Assembly: GCF_963678635.1 (NCBI RefSeq)
Contig: NC_087063.1
Span: 7,782,386 to 7,846,385, forward strand
Length of the DNA: 64,000 nucleotides
Reading direction: 5' to 3'
Source: Symsagittifera roscoffensis
Lineage: Eukaryota > Xenacoelomorpha > Acoela > Convolutidae
This document shows positions 26,696 through 41,600 of the stretch, piece by piece; the first letter of the stretch is position 1; each line of letters starts with the position of its first letter. The notes below the pieces were generated by a model. That model was not told the DNA's origin. It saw only the letters and a list, made by a program, of their open reading frames with translations, and did no database searches. The position numbers and the translations under genes were made by a program.

Positions 26696-29600
26696 GTGAG
26701 TTAAATACATTCACAGATTGGGGGGGGGGGTTGGGTTTGGGTTGGGGGATGGGGTATGATTAACCAATTAATATTGTCTTGAATGTTTTTAAATAACAAT
26801 TTTTCAAAAAAATTTTGTCTCGATTTTTTTGTTCAGCCAAAAATTTCCTGAACATATAATTTTTAAAGAAGTTTTATGAGGCTCACATGATTTTTTAAAA
26901 ATTTTGTATAAAACAGTTTTCGGAAGGTTTATTTGACCAAAGAGTAATTTTTGCGCAATTTAGCCCTCAAAGTTAAAATATAGTGGCAAAAAACTTCCTC
27001 TTCAGAAAACTTTAGGTCAAAGTAGTAAAATAATAGACTAATTTAGGGAGACGACGAGACAGCTTTTTTAGCAATATGCTTTTGCTGAATTCTTGTAGCA
27101 TAATGCGCCATTTATTTAAAAAATGCTAGTTTTTTTTGACATCTTTTTTGAATTTCTTGGTGAGTTTCTGAGATAATTATATTTTATTATATTAAAAAAG
27201 TATGATTCTACAGGTAAAGTATGGTTGTACTTTCGAGCTCAAGACCTCAATATTTCCAAATGATACAATAAGTTGTCAAAGTTGCTGGTTAAAAAGCCAA
27301 AATTTGTCAAGAGAAAAAAAACCCCGAGCAAAAATACGAAGTTGGCACAATTATCAGACGCACAGAAAATGGTCCATGTAAATTGCTAATTTGGTGTTTT
27401 TTAAACTTTCTGATATTTCAAAAAGATATCGCAGATGAAACAAGAAGCAAGTTTTCTTCGAATCATGTACTTTTAGAGAACAAAAGAAACTATATCGTAA
27501 AAAGTATTTTTTTTGCCCAGTTTTGTTTAGTTCATCAAAAGCTCAAAAGTTTTCCGGTGAAGTATGCTATCACGCCTTTTCAGCTTTGGTTTGTTTTTAA
27601 AAAATCATGAAATTTCATTTTGAGAAACATTGGTGCGAACTATTAAAATTTTCTGAAACATCTCAAAAAAGATGAATGAGTGTCATCTTTTTTGAAACTT
27701 TTGAGAAAATCTTAAAAGTTCGCAACAATGTTCCTCAAAATGATTTTTTTGATTTCTTAAAAACAAGTTTTGATATCAAACAATTTAGTTCTACTGCAAT
27801 TTTCACGTTTTATAAGCTACAATAGCCAAACGCTTGCAGGTAGATTTTAACTAAAGGCGCAAAAATGGGGTCATTGTGGATGGCTGAACAGTTTAAATGT
27901 AAGTCCTTTTTGCTATGAATAAGTCGTCTCAAGTAATTTGATTTACCTATTTTTTTTGCGGTTTACTATAAGAGTTAACCGTTATTTAAGAAAAAAAATC
28001 ATTAATTGTTAACCCTCTTCTTGATTTTGTTGATTGGAGTAGCAGCCGGCTAACGTTATTTCTGTTTCAAATTTAATAGACCTAAAAAATAGTGACAACT
28101 GGTTGTGCACACCAGATTTTTATAATGCCCGCCGATGCTGTGTATGCTCTATTATACGGCTCCAATTTTTATCCAATTGACGGTGAAATTTATTTTACCC
28201 AGAGAAAAGGCTTTTAATCACCAATGCCATAACATGAGTACAAAACACAATTTTAAAATTCAATAATGGTTTATATATAAACCTTGACAAAACTAAGCAG
28301 AGAATCAATAACCGAAAAATTGCATTGCAAACATTGCACTCGAACGCTGGAATTTTGTCGTTCTAGCCGTCTGCTCAGCAGATTATGATTCCTTTGAAAT
28401 TATTATAACTTAAGTTTTCAATTGTTTCTGTTAAACAATTTATTTAACTAGAAAAAACTCGAAAAAAAACTTGAAAAACTACCGATTTGATAACACATGT
28501 TGATTGCAAGGATGAAAAGACCATTGACGCAAGCATCATGACTGCAAGGTATTTCGGTGAGGTATGCTATTACGCCTTTTAAGCCAAAAATCAAGAAGCT
28601 TCAATTTGAAAAACACTGGTTCGAACGTTTAAGATTTTAATCTCAGTTTTAACTTTAAACAATTTAGTTCCACTGCAATCTTTACGTTCGTTTTATAAGC
28701 TACAATAGCCAAAATTTTGCAGGTACATTTTAACCAAAGGCGCAAAAATGGGGTCATTGTGAATTGGTGAGTAGCTCAAATGTGGGTACTTTTCGTTACG
28801 AATTATTCGTCTCAATTAATTTGGTTTAACTATTTTTTTTTGCGGTTTACTATAATAGTTCACGGTAATTCTGGAAAAAAACTGAATTTTTACCCTTATT
28901 TTGATTTTGTTGACTTGAAGCATTATGAGTAAAATATTATGCATAAAAAAGTTATTAAGCATAAGCAAGTTAGCATTAGTAAGTTATGCGTTGTGAATAA
29001 ACAACTGACAAAATTAAGCAGAGAAACAAAATTCCGATAGTTTCTTGAGAGAAAAAAATTCGAAATGCAAACATTGCTTTCAAATGCTGGATTTTTTTTG
29101 TCCTAGCCACCTGCTCAGCGTATTATACCTTTGAAATGATCATAATTTAAGTTATCAACTAACTCTGTTAAACGACTTTTTAACTTGAAAAAACTCAAAA
29201 AAATACTTAAAAACTACCGATTTGATAACACTTGCTGATTGCAAGGGTAAAAAGACCATCGACGCGAGCATCAAATTGCTATTCAGTGGTGCAGCACGCA
29301 ACAAAAATTTATCCTTTTTGGGTCAAAATCATCTCAAATGATTTCAACAATGGCTGGCTCCGAACTTTATCTTTCATTAGACTGCATTCGATAGCAAACT
29401 TTTTTTTGTAAACTACGAGCTGATTTTTTGATAAAACAGATTTATCGCGGAATCGACGCCATTGCTGCTTTTTTGACATTTTCGAATCTGCGATCATATA
29501 GGTAAAACACTGTATTACTCAAAAATGCTCTAAAAACCAATTTTGCGGAATCCGGAGTAATTTGTGGAATATACAAGCATTTTAACTTAATTGTTCATGA

Positions 29601-32600
29601 AAAATATGCTGTCGCGGAATCCACCACTGTTAGCAAAATCCGCCAATTGTAGGCGGAAAACACATTTTGTTTGCTGATTTCATTTTCATTTTCTTTTTCG
29701 TCTTGAAATTACATTTTGAAATAAATTTCGTTTTTTTTTGCGAATCAACAGCGAGATTCTTCCAACATTTCAATCTCGCAACCAAAAATAAATTTCTAGT
29801 ACGAAATGAATACTGTAAGGACGAACACTTTCCAATCTTAAGTATTGAAACAATGAAAACAAATTGAAGTACGCTAATTCATGGACTAGAATTCCGAATT
29901 TTTGTTATCTTTTTGTAATAATTTGGTATTCATTATAAAATTTTTCAAATCAGTGCAATAGTATTTTAATTTTTAGCATTTATTTAGACTTCTAGAAAAA
30001 AAATTTTGAATCCAAGTTAACAGATAACAATTTTGAGATCAAACCCGAAACAGTTTGATTTTATAATCTTATTTGCTGATAAAACAACATATTCAGATCA
30101 GATTTCAGAGGATAATAGAAAAATTAGGGCAAAAAAAAGTAGTTTAATCTCATCTATTTGACCAGGATATAACCAAAACCGGCCAATCCTATTAGCTTAT
30201 TCTGTTTTGAAATGATGTATTCCCAAATTGCGATCACCAAAACAGCTTGCTGGCAAACTTATTCTAAGTTAAAGGAGGACATCCAGGAATTTTAGTTATA
30301 CAATGAAATCCACATTTGCTAGTTGTAATTTTGTCCATAGCTATCAATGGCGGCTATATTCGCTCGTAGAATCATTAAAATCGTAGAATCTTTGAAAAAA
30401 AATGGTGATCGGGATCTTCCGAGCTGCTTGCAAAGAACCCGGGTTNNNNNNNNNNNNNNNNNNNNNNNNNNNNNNNNNNNNNNNNNNNNNNNNNNNNNNN
30501 NNNNNNNNNNNNNNNNNNNNNNNNNNNNNNNNNNNNNNNNNNNNNNNNNNNNNNNNNNNNNNNNNNNNNNNNNNNNNNNNNNNNNNNNNNNNNNNNNNNN
30601 NNNNNNNNNNNNNNNNNNNNNNNNNNNNNNNNNNNNNNNNNNNNNATTTTGGCTCCCTCCATGAAAAACAAACAAAGAAAAAACTTAAACTCACCCAAAG
30701 ACAAAGTTATTTCCCATTTCTAATGGTCGGCAAAACAACCTTGTTTGTCCAAAAAAATTGATTTTCAATTTTCACATAAATCTTCAATGTTTCGATTGGG
30801 AATCAAAATCACAATCACTATTCTATTTAAATGATCTCACTCTTGTAAATCAAACAGATCACGCGAACAATCTCAACCCAAAAACGCAAATCTAAACCTT
30901 TTTAAAAGATAAAATCTTAGTTGTATATGAAATGAAAAGCTGGTCGACAAATAAATTAATCAATTACATATAGTTAACCAGAGTTTGAGTTTTTCTAAAT
31001 CTGCTAAAATTATAAACTTTTGAAAATATTTATAATTCCAAAAAAATCCTAAAACTGTAGTTTTTATGGCCTGAAGAGTCAAACTTTGTTTCGTTGAAAT
31101 GATTTCTGCTAAAAAAGAATTTTTAGTAGTAAAAAAATCATTGTTTAGGTTTCAAGCAAAATATTCAATTTTGTTTTTTGTTTTTTTTTTTCAAGGAATG
31201 CAATGGTTTGCTCAGCTATTCCTAATTCTTAACAAATTTGCTTTTCTGATTTCCGAGGAAAGGGTCGAAATGTTTCACACCGGCGTCTTTTCCCAAGATC
31301 AACATCAACTTCGGCCTTAACCAATTGGTTTGACGGATTTTTCATACCATCGTAACTGTTTTTATGCCCCGAGTAGAGCTTTGTGGAGTTTTATTGAAGT
31401 AAAAATCCTAGATTTCAATTTGTTTGAGAGAGTTTGTCAAAATGGTGAGGAGATGTTTTCAAACTACAATTTTTATAGGCGTATATAGTAGGTGGCAGGA
31501 GAATCCGGCGCAGATAAGCTTATTATCATAAGTGATTCGCAAATGTAGGCAAACTTTATCATTACATATGTGGAGTTGCCGGGGCAGAAAAAATTTTACA
31601 AACGTTGAAATTGTTATAGTTTTTTTTGTTTTGAAAATTTAATTTTTTGTTTAAAGGAAACATTAGATTTAAGATATTTTAAAACTGCGGTCAACTCTTT
31701 CAGGGTTTAACTTGGATACAAGAATTCTTCTTGTGCATATTTATGATCATAAGCAAAAAATCTTCGAGGCTAATTTTTTCTATTAAAAAAATAAGAATTT
31801 CAATGTTTTTTGATGTTTCAAAGGCGCAATTTTGAAAGGCAATTGCTATTTTTTCTCCTTTTAGGACAGAGAACGTGAATTTTTGCTAAATTTTGTGCAA
31901 GTCGTGAATGCTTAAGCTGGCTCTAGTCCAAATAAGTCAGTGAAATGTTGCATCTAATCTGCTCGATTTTTTTCTAACTAGAGTTTGGTAGGCAGATTTG
32001 AATAGGCATTTCCAATTTCAGATTCCTTTTCTGTTCGAACACCAGCTTTTCAACCAAATTTATAACAAAACCGCGAGCTAAGAAGATAAGCTGTCTTGTT
32101 TATTTGAATGGCACGAAAATTTTATACGCCAAATTGATGGAACTTGAAAAATGGATTAATTTATAGTGAATGGCTCAGAAATTATTTTCATAAAATCATC
32201 TCCAAATTTGCACCGTTTTAAACTTTTTACCGAAGTTTTTTATTAAGTTTTGATCTTGAGACTAATTATTCATTTTTGAGAAATTTTGATGGGCTTTTCA
32301 AATCAGATGAATCAAAATTACCAGAAAACGCTGAAAGCTAAAATATATACTTCACTTAGACAATTGATCACGTTTTTTGATCGTTTTCGTTTATGGTTTT
32401 TACAACTCAGCGCTGCTTGTTTTTGATTTACTTTGATTATCAAAAACTTGCTATCAGTATAATTTTACAAATAATAAAAAGCTCATAATTTTTTCTTGCT
32501 TTATGAAAAATATAGTAAGAGAGATTAAAAGCATGACTTAACTTTCAAAAAATTGGTCAAAAACAAAAGCTTTTACTCGCATGAACTTTAAATTAGCTTC

Positions 32601-35600
32601 TCAGATTGTTCTTATGTGCTAGTAAAGCAAAAAACTCGCTTTGGTTTCAGCTTTGGTTTCAGTTACATTGTATAAAAATTGAATAAAAATCATAAGTAAA
32701 CCAGAGCACCATATAAGTATTTTACGTCAAGCTGGGTTGTACTCGTCGTAAAAATTGTAACTGTCTTTATTTGCTAATGACCAATTCTTTTTACGTTACG
32801 TCTATTTGCCTCAAGACACCAAATTATCAGTGAAATTTTATTTGAGACGACAGAAAGTCATGTTTATCATAAGTTTTTACTGTGAAAAAATTTCCAACCG
32901 TTGATTGATTTATGAGCATCAGATTTCAGGCAGAAAAAAACGTCATCAAATCGGTAGACTCAAATTAAATTATTAGCTAAAAATTGGTTAATTTGTTGTT
33001 TTTGTTTGATTTATTTGCTTTTTTGCTTGTTTTAGTTACCGTATGCACTGCTTGATCAAAGACAGCATCATAGTCATTACAATCACAGACTCGTCTTACT
33101 CTGTTGAGCAGTCCTACAAATTCTTGGAAGAGGTGAGCCAAAACTTTTCTCGATACAATTTAGGCAAACCGATAATTTTAAGTTTCTGAGAAAGTCGAAC
33201 CCTCTTTACCATGAAAAGATAATAGAAAATGGGCGACAATCTCTGTATTCAATTTTATTCATCAGGGTTTAAGATTAGCCGGATTAAACTAACGCGAAAC
33301 GAGATCCGAGGCTTTTTCCAGAATTTGCGGCATAAAGTTGAATAATCGCGACCAGATTTTATTTCGTTAAAATCTGCAAATGGGCTAAAAACGTTGTCGA
33401 GCAAATTTTACGTTAGTCAAGAATTGGGTCGCGAAACTTTAAAACTCACAAATCCAATTAGGTAAAATTAATGAAAAAAATGAAAAAATGAGTGCTTATC
33501 AGATAAATGTCTTAAATTCGGCAAAGTTTTTAAAAAGAGTATAAACGGCTTGATGAGAACCTTGATGAGTTATTTGAGAACCTTGAGAAGTTATTTGGAA
33601 CAATTTTACGCTACACATTATCTCTAACTTTTCGAATTAGTCACACATTCAACCCCCTTTACCTTAGCAGAAAAAGGATCACAGACAATTTTTTTAAACT
33701 TCGAACTCAGGGCATTTATATTTGGGAAAAACTATGGTCTGGAAAAATTATGCCCATATGTCCATTTTTTATTCGAAAACTCAAAAGTTTTCTCGAGAAA
33801 AAAAAAACAAAACAAGCACAAATATTCAGTCACTTTCTTGCAAAATTGGAGCAAAAATTGAGAAAATATGGATTGAAATTTTTGCTTTTTGATTAATTAA
33901 GAGCAAATTCGTTTTCGATTTTAAAGTGTTTGAAGCAGTACAGAATTTTTTAGTTTAAAAAAATCAAAAACAATTTTATGAATTACTCAAAAACGTTTAC
34001 TCAAAAATCAAAAAATATCAAAAAAAAAGTTTTCATCTTGGGTTTTTTTGCTTTAGCTTGAACAAAATTTAAGACTTTTCCTAAACAAATTTTAAAAAAA
34101 TTACCAAGACTTATACAAGAGTTTTTACAACGTTCATGACTCCTAAGCAAAGCACGACAAAATAACTGGCAAAAGTAGAGTCAAAACCGCAGAAAAATTA
34201 ATTCGGTTTTTTTGCTGTCGATAAAAATGCTCTACCAAAATTTTCACATCTTTTTCTTGATTTTTTTTCAAGAAAATCATGCCAATATAGACACTTATGT
34301 GTTAAACACAGAAGCGATGCGGAGCCACGCACCCCTTGCGATACAACACAAACATAAGAAACTTGAGAAACTTGAGAAGAAACTTGAGAAACTTGAGAAG
34401 AAAATTGAAAATAGTCGAAAATGATGAAAAAAATAGGTCTACCAATATGTAAACTTTCGTATGTCTGGATAAAAAATCAATCTAGTCAAACATGCCAGAC
34501 ATGAGAATATTCAATTAGAAATGGAAGAAAACATAGGAAGAGGAGACAAAACCGACAATCATTAAGTTGACACAAGTTGTTTTAATTTCCTTTTTGGAAC
34601 AGCGCACACTTTGGCGCTGAGTTTTTGATTTGATGAAAATTATAATTTGATTCCTCTAGTAATTTTACAAAGTAATGGAAACCTTTCAAGACCTAATTGA
34701 AGCCTTATCACATGCTGATAGACGCACATGCTTACCGACACGCCCCTACTTGAAAAATGCACAATCCGTTGTTTTTTCAATTGTAGGTTCTCAGAAGATT
34801 CAATGCATCAGACAGTCTTGTCGCCAGAAGTCAAAGTGCATCAGAACTTCAATTAAATTATGAATTCAGACCAGTCCTCAAAAAACTCATGGTCAGTATA
34901 ATTTTAATTCTGGGGCGAAAAAGCCTGACGCATTTTTTATTCTCCTGTGTTTTTGACGAACTTACATCTATCCTTTATTTGACTAGGTTTAAACTTGCAT
35001 CTATCCTTTATTTGACTAGGTTTAAAGTACGATTCAAAAGATATTAACGACCCCTGAATGTAAATTAATTTCTAAATAAAAATTTTATACAAAATTATTA
35101 AAAAAACTGCAGTGACAACTTTAATTTTATTGATGAACTTCCGATAATACAAATTTATGGCTATCTTTTAATGCCCGACTTAAAAAGTCTAACCTGTATG
35201 ACTTGCTGAGATCCTTTTTCTATGCTATTAATGACACTGCAAGTAGAAAAATTTTTTTGAAGGCATTAAACTTAACTACAGATTACGTAACTAAGAATCA
35301 CAGCTTCAATATTTGATAACGTCACACTGAAAATTCATTTATTCATCGGACCTATACCCGTGAAATCGAATGTATTTTTTTAAAAAATTCTATGAATTAT
35401 TCAAAGCTGTTTACTCAAAAATTGTGAAATTAAAAAAAAAAAGGTTTTCATCTTCGTATTTTTTGCAAAACTGACCTGAATCTATAATTATTTTGCTCCA
35501 GCTCTTTTTTTATCACTATTTTGGAACAAAAATTGTTTTTTCTTACTGTAATGGACCGAGCAGTTTTCCTTTCAATTATTCTCGTCCTTCAAGGTTATAA

Positions 35601-38600
35601 CGAATAGAACTTCAATATTCGATAACTTCACGCTTAAAAGTCATTTATTCATCAGACATATATCTCGTGAAATCGAATGGATTTTTAAAATTTCTTTTAA
35701 AATAGTATCACTCATAGTTATTATTTTTTCAATCTATTCGCTAGTTGATACAAGATTTTACAATTTCGCTGATTGATGTTTTTCAAAATTGCTGCTTCTT
35801 ATGCTTTTCAATTTTTTTTTTTGCGTTAAATATTTTGATTTTCAAGTATTATTTTTGATTGTTTTCTTACAGTAACTCCACTTAGAGAAAGCTTAATCAT
35901 TGGGTAATTTTTTCTGGTCCGCTAGGAGATTCACGCACTAAAGATCATGTTTTCAATTTATTTGACCAGTTTCAAAATATGATACAAAAGATATTAACAA
36001 CCCCTGAATATAATTTACGTTCTAAGTATAAACTTTACAGAAAACATTAAAAAAGCTGCAGGCATTAATTTAATTTTTTGATTAACTTCAGACAAGACAA
36101 ATTAATGGCTTTCGTTTACTGCCCGAGCTTATAGTATTCTAACCTGTATAATTTGCTGAGATCCTTTTTCTATGCTATTAATGCCAGCTGCAATTAGAAA
36201 AACTTTTTCGAAGGTATGAAACTTAAAAACTGATTACGTAACCAAGAATCAAAGCATAGGTTGCGCATATAACACACAATCAACAAGTAAGAAATTTTGC
36301 GGTTTCATGTGTAATACGTTTACCAAATTAACCAAACTTTTTGTAAAAATAGGTTACCGAAATTTCGGGGGCGTAGCGATTAGCATGTGTGCCTATTGAA
36401 ATGCGATATTTGCTTTAACTGAGTGAGCTTTCAGAAGAAAAACAAATTAGCTTAAAATTTCAAATACTTTCGCAAACCAATTAGTATGTTATGAGAGTTC
36501 AAATTTCGTTTTTGCCTAATATAAAATTCGGCTAAGTTTACGCTGTTCAAAATTGCAAGCTTAAATAAGCAAAACGAGAAATAGCGAATTTTCAATTGAA
36601 ATTCTTTTATATCGGCATGCTTATCGACACACATGCTAATGGGCCTGTCCTCTGTCATTTCATACCTAGATTAAATTTTTCAAAAAGTTCATCAGCTGTT
36701 ATGCAACAAGACAAATACGAGTTGCAAAAACTTAAACAAGCAGCTTTCCTAGAGAAGAATATAATTTTAAATCGCCGAATTTGGAAAAGCTGTAGCAAGC
36801 AGTTTTTATTTTACATCAATTTTTTAAATTGAGTTCTGTCTGAACAATCTTTTGATTTCAATGTTTTAAAAAATTTTGATTGCTATTTGGTATCAACTCG
36901 ACCGGATTTTCAATTTGGATTTTTATGTTCTCGATTGTTTTGTTTTCCGTTTTAGCGTTCGAATTACGTATCAGTTTTTGCAAGGATTTTTATTAAATTA
37001 ACTGTCATTTTTTCTCGGTAGTTTTGTTCTCACGTTATTCACTCTTTTTTTTTGATTTTGAAAGTAAAACTTTCTTGAAAATCTTGAAATAATCTCAATT
37101 CAGCAAAAGTTGAAACTTGATTTTTTTAAAACTGTTTTTTTTAAACTCAGCTTAAACCAAATTCAGGTTCTTACTCTCTGAGGAGCCGCTTATAGAAACC
37201 AAGGACAAGTTCCAGCTTAAAAGTTTTTTTTTCTTTGACCGACAGAAATCCTTGCTGGAAGTATCAATATTTAAAGACCTACCAGATATTAAGACTTTCC
37301 AGCTTAAACATCTGTGAAATTGGCTACAGATACTCTAATGGACAAAATTAAACGCAAATTCAGGTTTTTGCCCTCTAAAAAGCTTAACTTGATGGACCAT
37401 TTTGGACAATCTTTACTTTAAATTTTAATTAAATCTTTCTGTCAGCAAATGATCTGAATTACCCTTTTCATAGTTTCAATGTTTATTTTGGAACACTTAC
37501 CAGTTTTTCTGGGTCTAAAGATGCTAGCTATTTTTCATTGTTCGCGCTAGGTTTTGCATCGCCGTGAACTTTTTCTTGAAAAAGCGGAGTAAAAGAAGTT
37601 AATTATGCGACGAGAAATCTTCTCCGCGAGAAAGTTGGATAACCTGCTTTAATTTTTTAAAGAGTCCTACCCTCTTTTGCGAAGCTTGCGACACACGTTG
37701 ACGAGTCTGTGGTGGTCACTATTTTCTTTGTTTGTAAATTTTTTCGAGCTTGATACAATTAGATATATGCTGCTGGGTGGTATGAAACTTCATTCGATTG
37801 CTCGTTTTCCCGTATAATTCAATAATTTATGGTATTTTTTCTGATCTTAGTCTGTTTTTGCTCAATCGGCTACTTTATTATATATACAGAGTTGCAATAA
37901 GTTCGGAAAGACAGAAATAAATAAAAAGAGCAATCTACCAATTTTAAGCAATTTTTGCATGTAAATTTAAAAGTTCAGATGACATTGAGACATACTTTCT
38001 GTCCAAAAAATTAGCTTTTGCATGCTAAAATTGGCAGAAAAAAGTCATTTGCTCTTTTAAATTATTTTTGTCTGTCCGAACTTTTTGCTACTAATTATAT
38101 TTAAAACCAATTTTTTGGATATTTTCATGACAAGAAACTAGAACAATTAGAATCAAAAAGTTGGAACAGACAGAAACAACTAAACAGAGCAATCTGCCAA
38201 TTTGAGTTTTTAGGTGTCCTTGAGCCCGTCTTTTTGTCTGAAAATTAGCTTTCGCACGCAAAAATTTTCTGAAATAGGTAATTTGCTCTTTTAAATATTT
38301 CTGTTTGTTCCAATCATTTGTTAGATTTTTTACACGGTTTTTACGTTCTCAATTGAAAGCAAAATTAGTTTCTGATTAAAACGAGCAGTTTTAGGTTAAT
38401 TAACTTCTTTCAGCTTCGTTAATCGAAAATGTTAATAATAATTCTAATTTATAGAAATCAAAATTCGCATTTATAAACTGAAATTCGGTTTCCTCACTTA
38501 TTTGAATCTTTACTCTTCGCCAATTGAGTGTCTGATTGATTGACTGACATTGATTGACGTGTGGTTTGTCTAGACGGAGTACGGTCGGTCAAGTGGGAGT

Positions 38601-41600
38601 GTGAGTGCAGTGAATGAAAAAGTGCAGGAGGTGAAGAATGTGATGCTGGACAACATAGACAAGGCCATAGAGAGGGGGGACAGACTGGAGACACTGGAGG
38701 AAAGGACCACACAACTCAATCACGAGGTACAATAGCAGTAGTAACAATAGTAATGGATATTTTTAACTATTTCCCCCCTATTGAATAGGGGGGGGGGAGG
38801 GGGGTTGATAGCAAGGTACAAAATTCGGATATGCTTATTTGTTCGATTCTTTCTTTATAGGGGGGGTCAATTCTTTCTTTATAAGGGGGGGGGAGAGATA
38901 CGTTACAAGGGAATAGCAGTCAGTTTTGAGAGTTTAAAGGACGTTGATTGGTTGAAATTGTGTTCAAAGCTTTTCAAAAATATATATATTTATATCGGTG
39001 GCTAAAACCAACAACCAGTTACGTGTAAATCAGTAGCCTCATAAGAAGACGAAGTGATTTTCACTTATATAGGTCTTTGGGTTTTTTCAGGTAAAGTCTT
39101 AAAATGCTCTAACAACTACAGAGGTGCATTAAAACATATAAATGCTTTTACGAATACACTTTTACGAAGTGTATATGCACTTTTTGCGTTCAGATCAAGC
39201 TCATCGGCTAAAAATTAGGTGAATTGCGCAGTGAATTGCGCACTCCGACTACAAAACTGAAAAGGCAAGGAACAATCTAAAATACATTTAGTTTTAAAAG
39301 TGGATCATGATTCTTAAGAACCATGAACATTGTGAATACTCTTTTATAGGTATTGGTGATTTTTTGTTTCTTAATTTTTTTTTGAGGAAAAAGTGTAAGT
39401 CAACTAAATTTAACAGAAGTGTCTTTATATATAATCATAAAAACATCCGTTTTTTAAAAGTCGAGGAACGTAGTTCAGATTCATATATAACTCGCGATGA
39501 TTTTTTTTCTGTTTTTTTTTCTAGGAAAAAGTCTTAAAGTTTGTTCACGCTCAATTTTGATTTTTCGCGGTTTGACTCGTGATTTCTTTTTAAGTTCAGT
39601 GCATTTCTATTGTTTACAAAAAGGCGAACTGTACTATCGAATCGCAAATTGTACAGGCTACGAAAATTGTGATCGACTTGTAATTTGCAAAATCGAAATT
39701 AATTATCAGTTTTTCCAGCGAAGTAAAAGTTTTACCACTTGATAAAATTGTCTCAAATTTCATCAATTTAAACAAAAAAACGTCCATCATAAATTGCTCG
39801 TTAAGTTCACAGAGCTTCAAGGCCAACTTGTTTTTTTTTCTTCGAATTTCAAAAGTTGAAGATCTTGAAAAAACAAGTCAGTTTTGTTTTCAGTTTCCTT
39901 GCGTTCGTTACTCTTTTCCAACTGTCAGTTGCCTATGTTTTAAATTCAATTCAAATTCAATAAATAAAAGTTAAGTTATTTGCGCTCTCAAATCACAAAA
40001 GCTGAAACAGTGTAAAAAAAGTGAACAACTTCTGGTTTCGAAATTCAGATTTCCCAGGGAAAGAAAAATTTTAACTGTTGGTCCAGTTTTATGAAATTGG
40101 GTAAATTGAATCAAAACAATGTCAATCATAAATTGTTCTTGAGAGTTAAATCAAATTTCTAAAGCAAATTTTAGAGCGGTTTAAAGCCATTTATTTTTCA
40201 CTTTAAAACTCGAAAGTTTGAAATTCAAGGCTTTCTCAAGAAACACATCAGTACTTTTTTTGTTTCCATGCATTCATGACTCTTTTTCAACAGTCTGTTA
40301 GCTATGTTTAGATTTCCAGTGGAGTAAAAAATTTAACCTTAGATTCAGAATTTTTAAATTGAGTTATGTTAATCAAAAAAAATATATTGAAGTTTTCAAC
40401 TGTTGTTGAAGTTCAATTAGCTTTAAACTGATATAATTTTTCTTCAATAACTTTCCATTGTTTTTTTGTTTTCTTTTTAAACTTTCTCCAACTTCTTTTT
40501 GCTATGCTTACTTTGCCAAGTCTGGTTGTTTTTCGATCGTTTTATTTTTGGAATTTTACTGCCTTCGTTTTTGATTAACCGACACTGACAGGTTTTGGGT
40601 GAAATCTTTTAATAGTTCGGTAGGCGTTTGTTAGTGCTCAAATATGCAATTTTTTTGTACTTTCAATTTACCCTCGTAAAAAGGACTACGCGCCTGAAAA
40701 AAACAAAGTTATTCAAGTTCCGGGTGCAAAACACTTGGAAATTATGAAAAAAAAACGCCTTTCCTATTTTTTTTCGTAGAGAGTACCACGGTTGCTGAGT
40801 CACTGCTATTTAAGCTAATGGTAAAAAAAAACCCCAGTTAGAATTTTTGATTCCACTCGCAAAAAAAGAACAAATGGCTCATAAATGTGAATGAGTTTAG
40901 GTTTCGAAAGTGGATTGTGGTTTTGAGATTTTCCAGCTGATAGAACAGTACACCTTGACGCAGCTTTCTCTTGGTACGAGTTTCTTGAAATTCAAAAAGT
41001 TTTAAAATGAGGTATTAATTTTCTGCGTTTGATCAAAAAAGACAAAATTTTTTCTGGTTCATCTATTGGTTTTAGTTTACCACATTTTTCTGGCTGATAG
41101 TGTGTTTCACAACTTAAGAAAAAAAATTGATTTCGTATGTCTGAGAAAAACTTCAGTTGCTGCAAAATGTACTGCGGATTGTTTTATACAGAGTAGCCAC
41201 TTTATATACAGGGCAGCTGAGATGATTTGCCCACGAATAATAAAAAAAACGTTGTTTTTTTTTGTAGTAAACGTTTTGTGGAAAAACTTATTTGAAAACA
41301 AACGGATTAGAGAGTAAAAGCCTCAATTTTCTTGTAAAGATTTCCTCTAACTGTTGATGCATGCCTGAACGCTTGTTATGTTTTTATGGTTAGTAAACTT
41401 GTAACTATTTTGAGAAGTTTAACGGGCGGAGGCGCTAGCCACTTTTGCAAACAGAGCACTTTTGTGTCGTAAATGAATAAGTATGTGATGCAGATCGACA
41501 ACTTTTTTTGGCAATTATTCCAACCTCAAATCAAAATTAGTTATAACCTTTGAGTTCTGATATTATGTTTGCAACTAATCTTGGTTTATTTGCTTCAAAT

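Larger units (their letters stand above)
26696..33035 (+). other. SNARE intron 1, 6.3 kb
   Basis: AT-rich intron with a G-rich tract at its start, an imperfect tandem duplication at 27556-29275, a partial family B copy near 27235-27350 and the assembly gap. The segments 29300-30440 and 30650-33030 show nothing I can name. Confidence 0.7.
33133..38573 (+). other. SNARE introns 2 and 3
   Basis: Intron 2 (33133-34786) has a partial family B trace near 33765-33845 and a short GAAACTTGA tandem array. Intron 3 (34892-38573) has a 33-bp tandem pair, a diverged 0.3-kb duplication and two small TIR elements. The segment 36260-37880 shows nothing. Exon 34787-34891 lies between the two introns and is listed separately. 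Confidence 0.65.

Noticed and set aside
30319-30761. Five open frames spanning the N gap
   Set aside because: They exist only because N runs contain no stop codons.
34212-34424. Lys/Glu/Leu-rich ORF resembling a coiled coil
   Set aside because: Generated by the GAAACTTGA tandem array in a SNARE intron.
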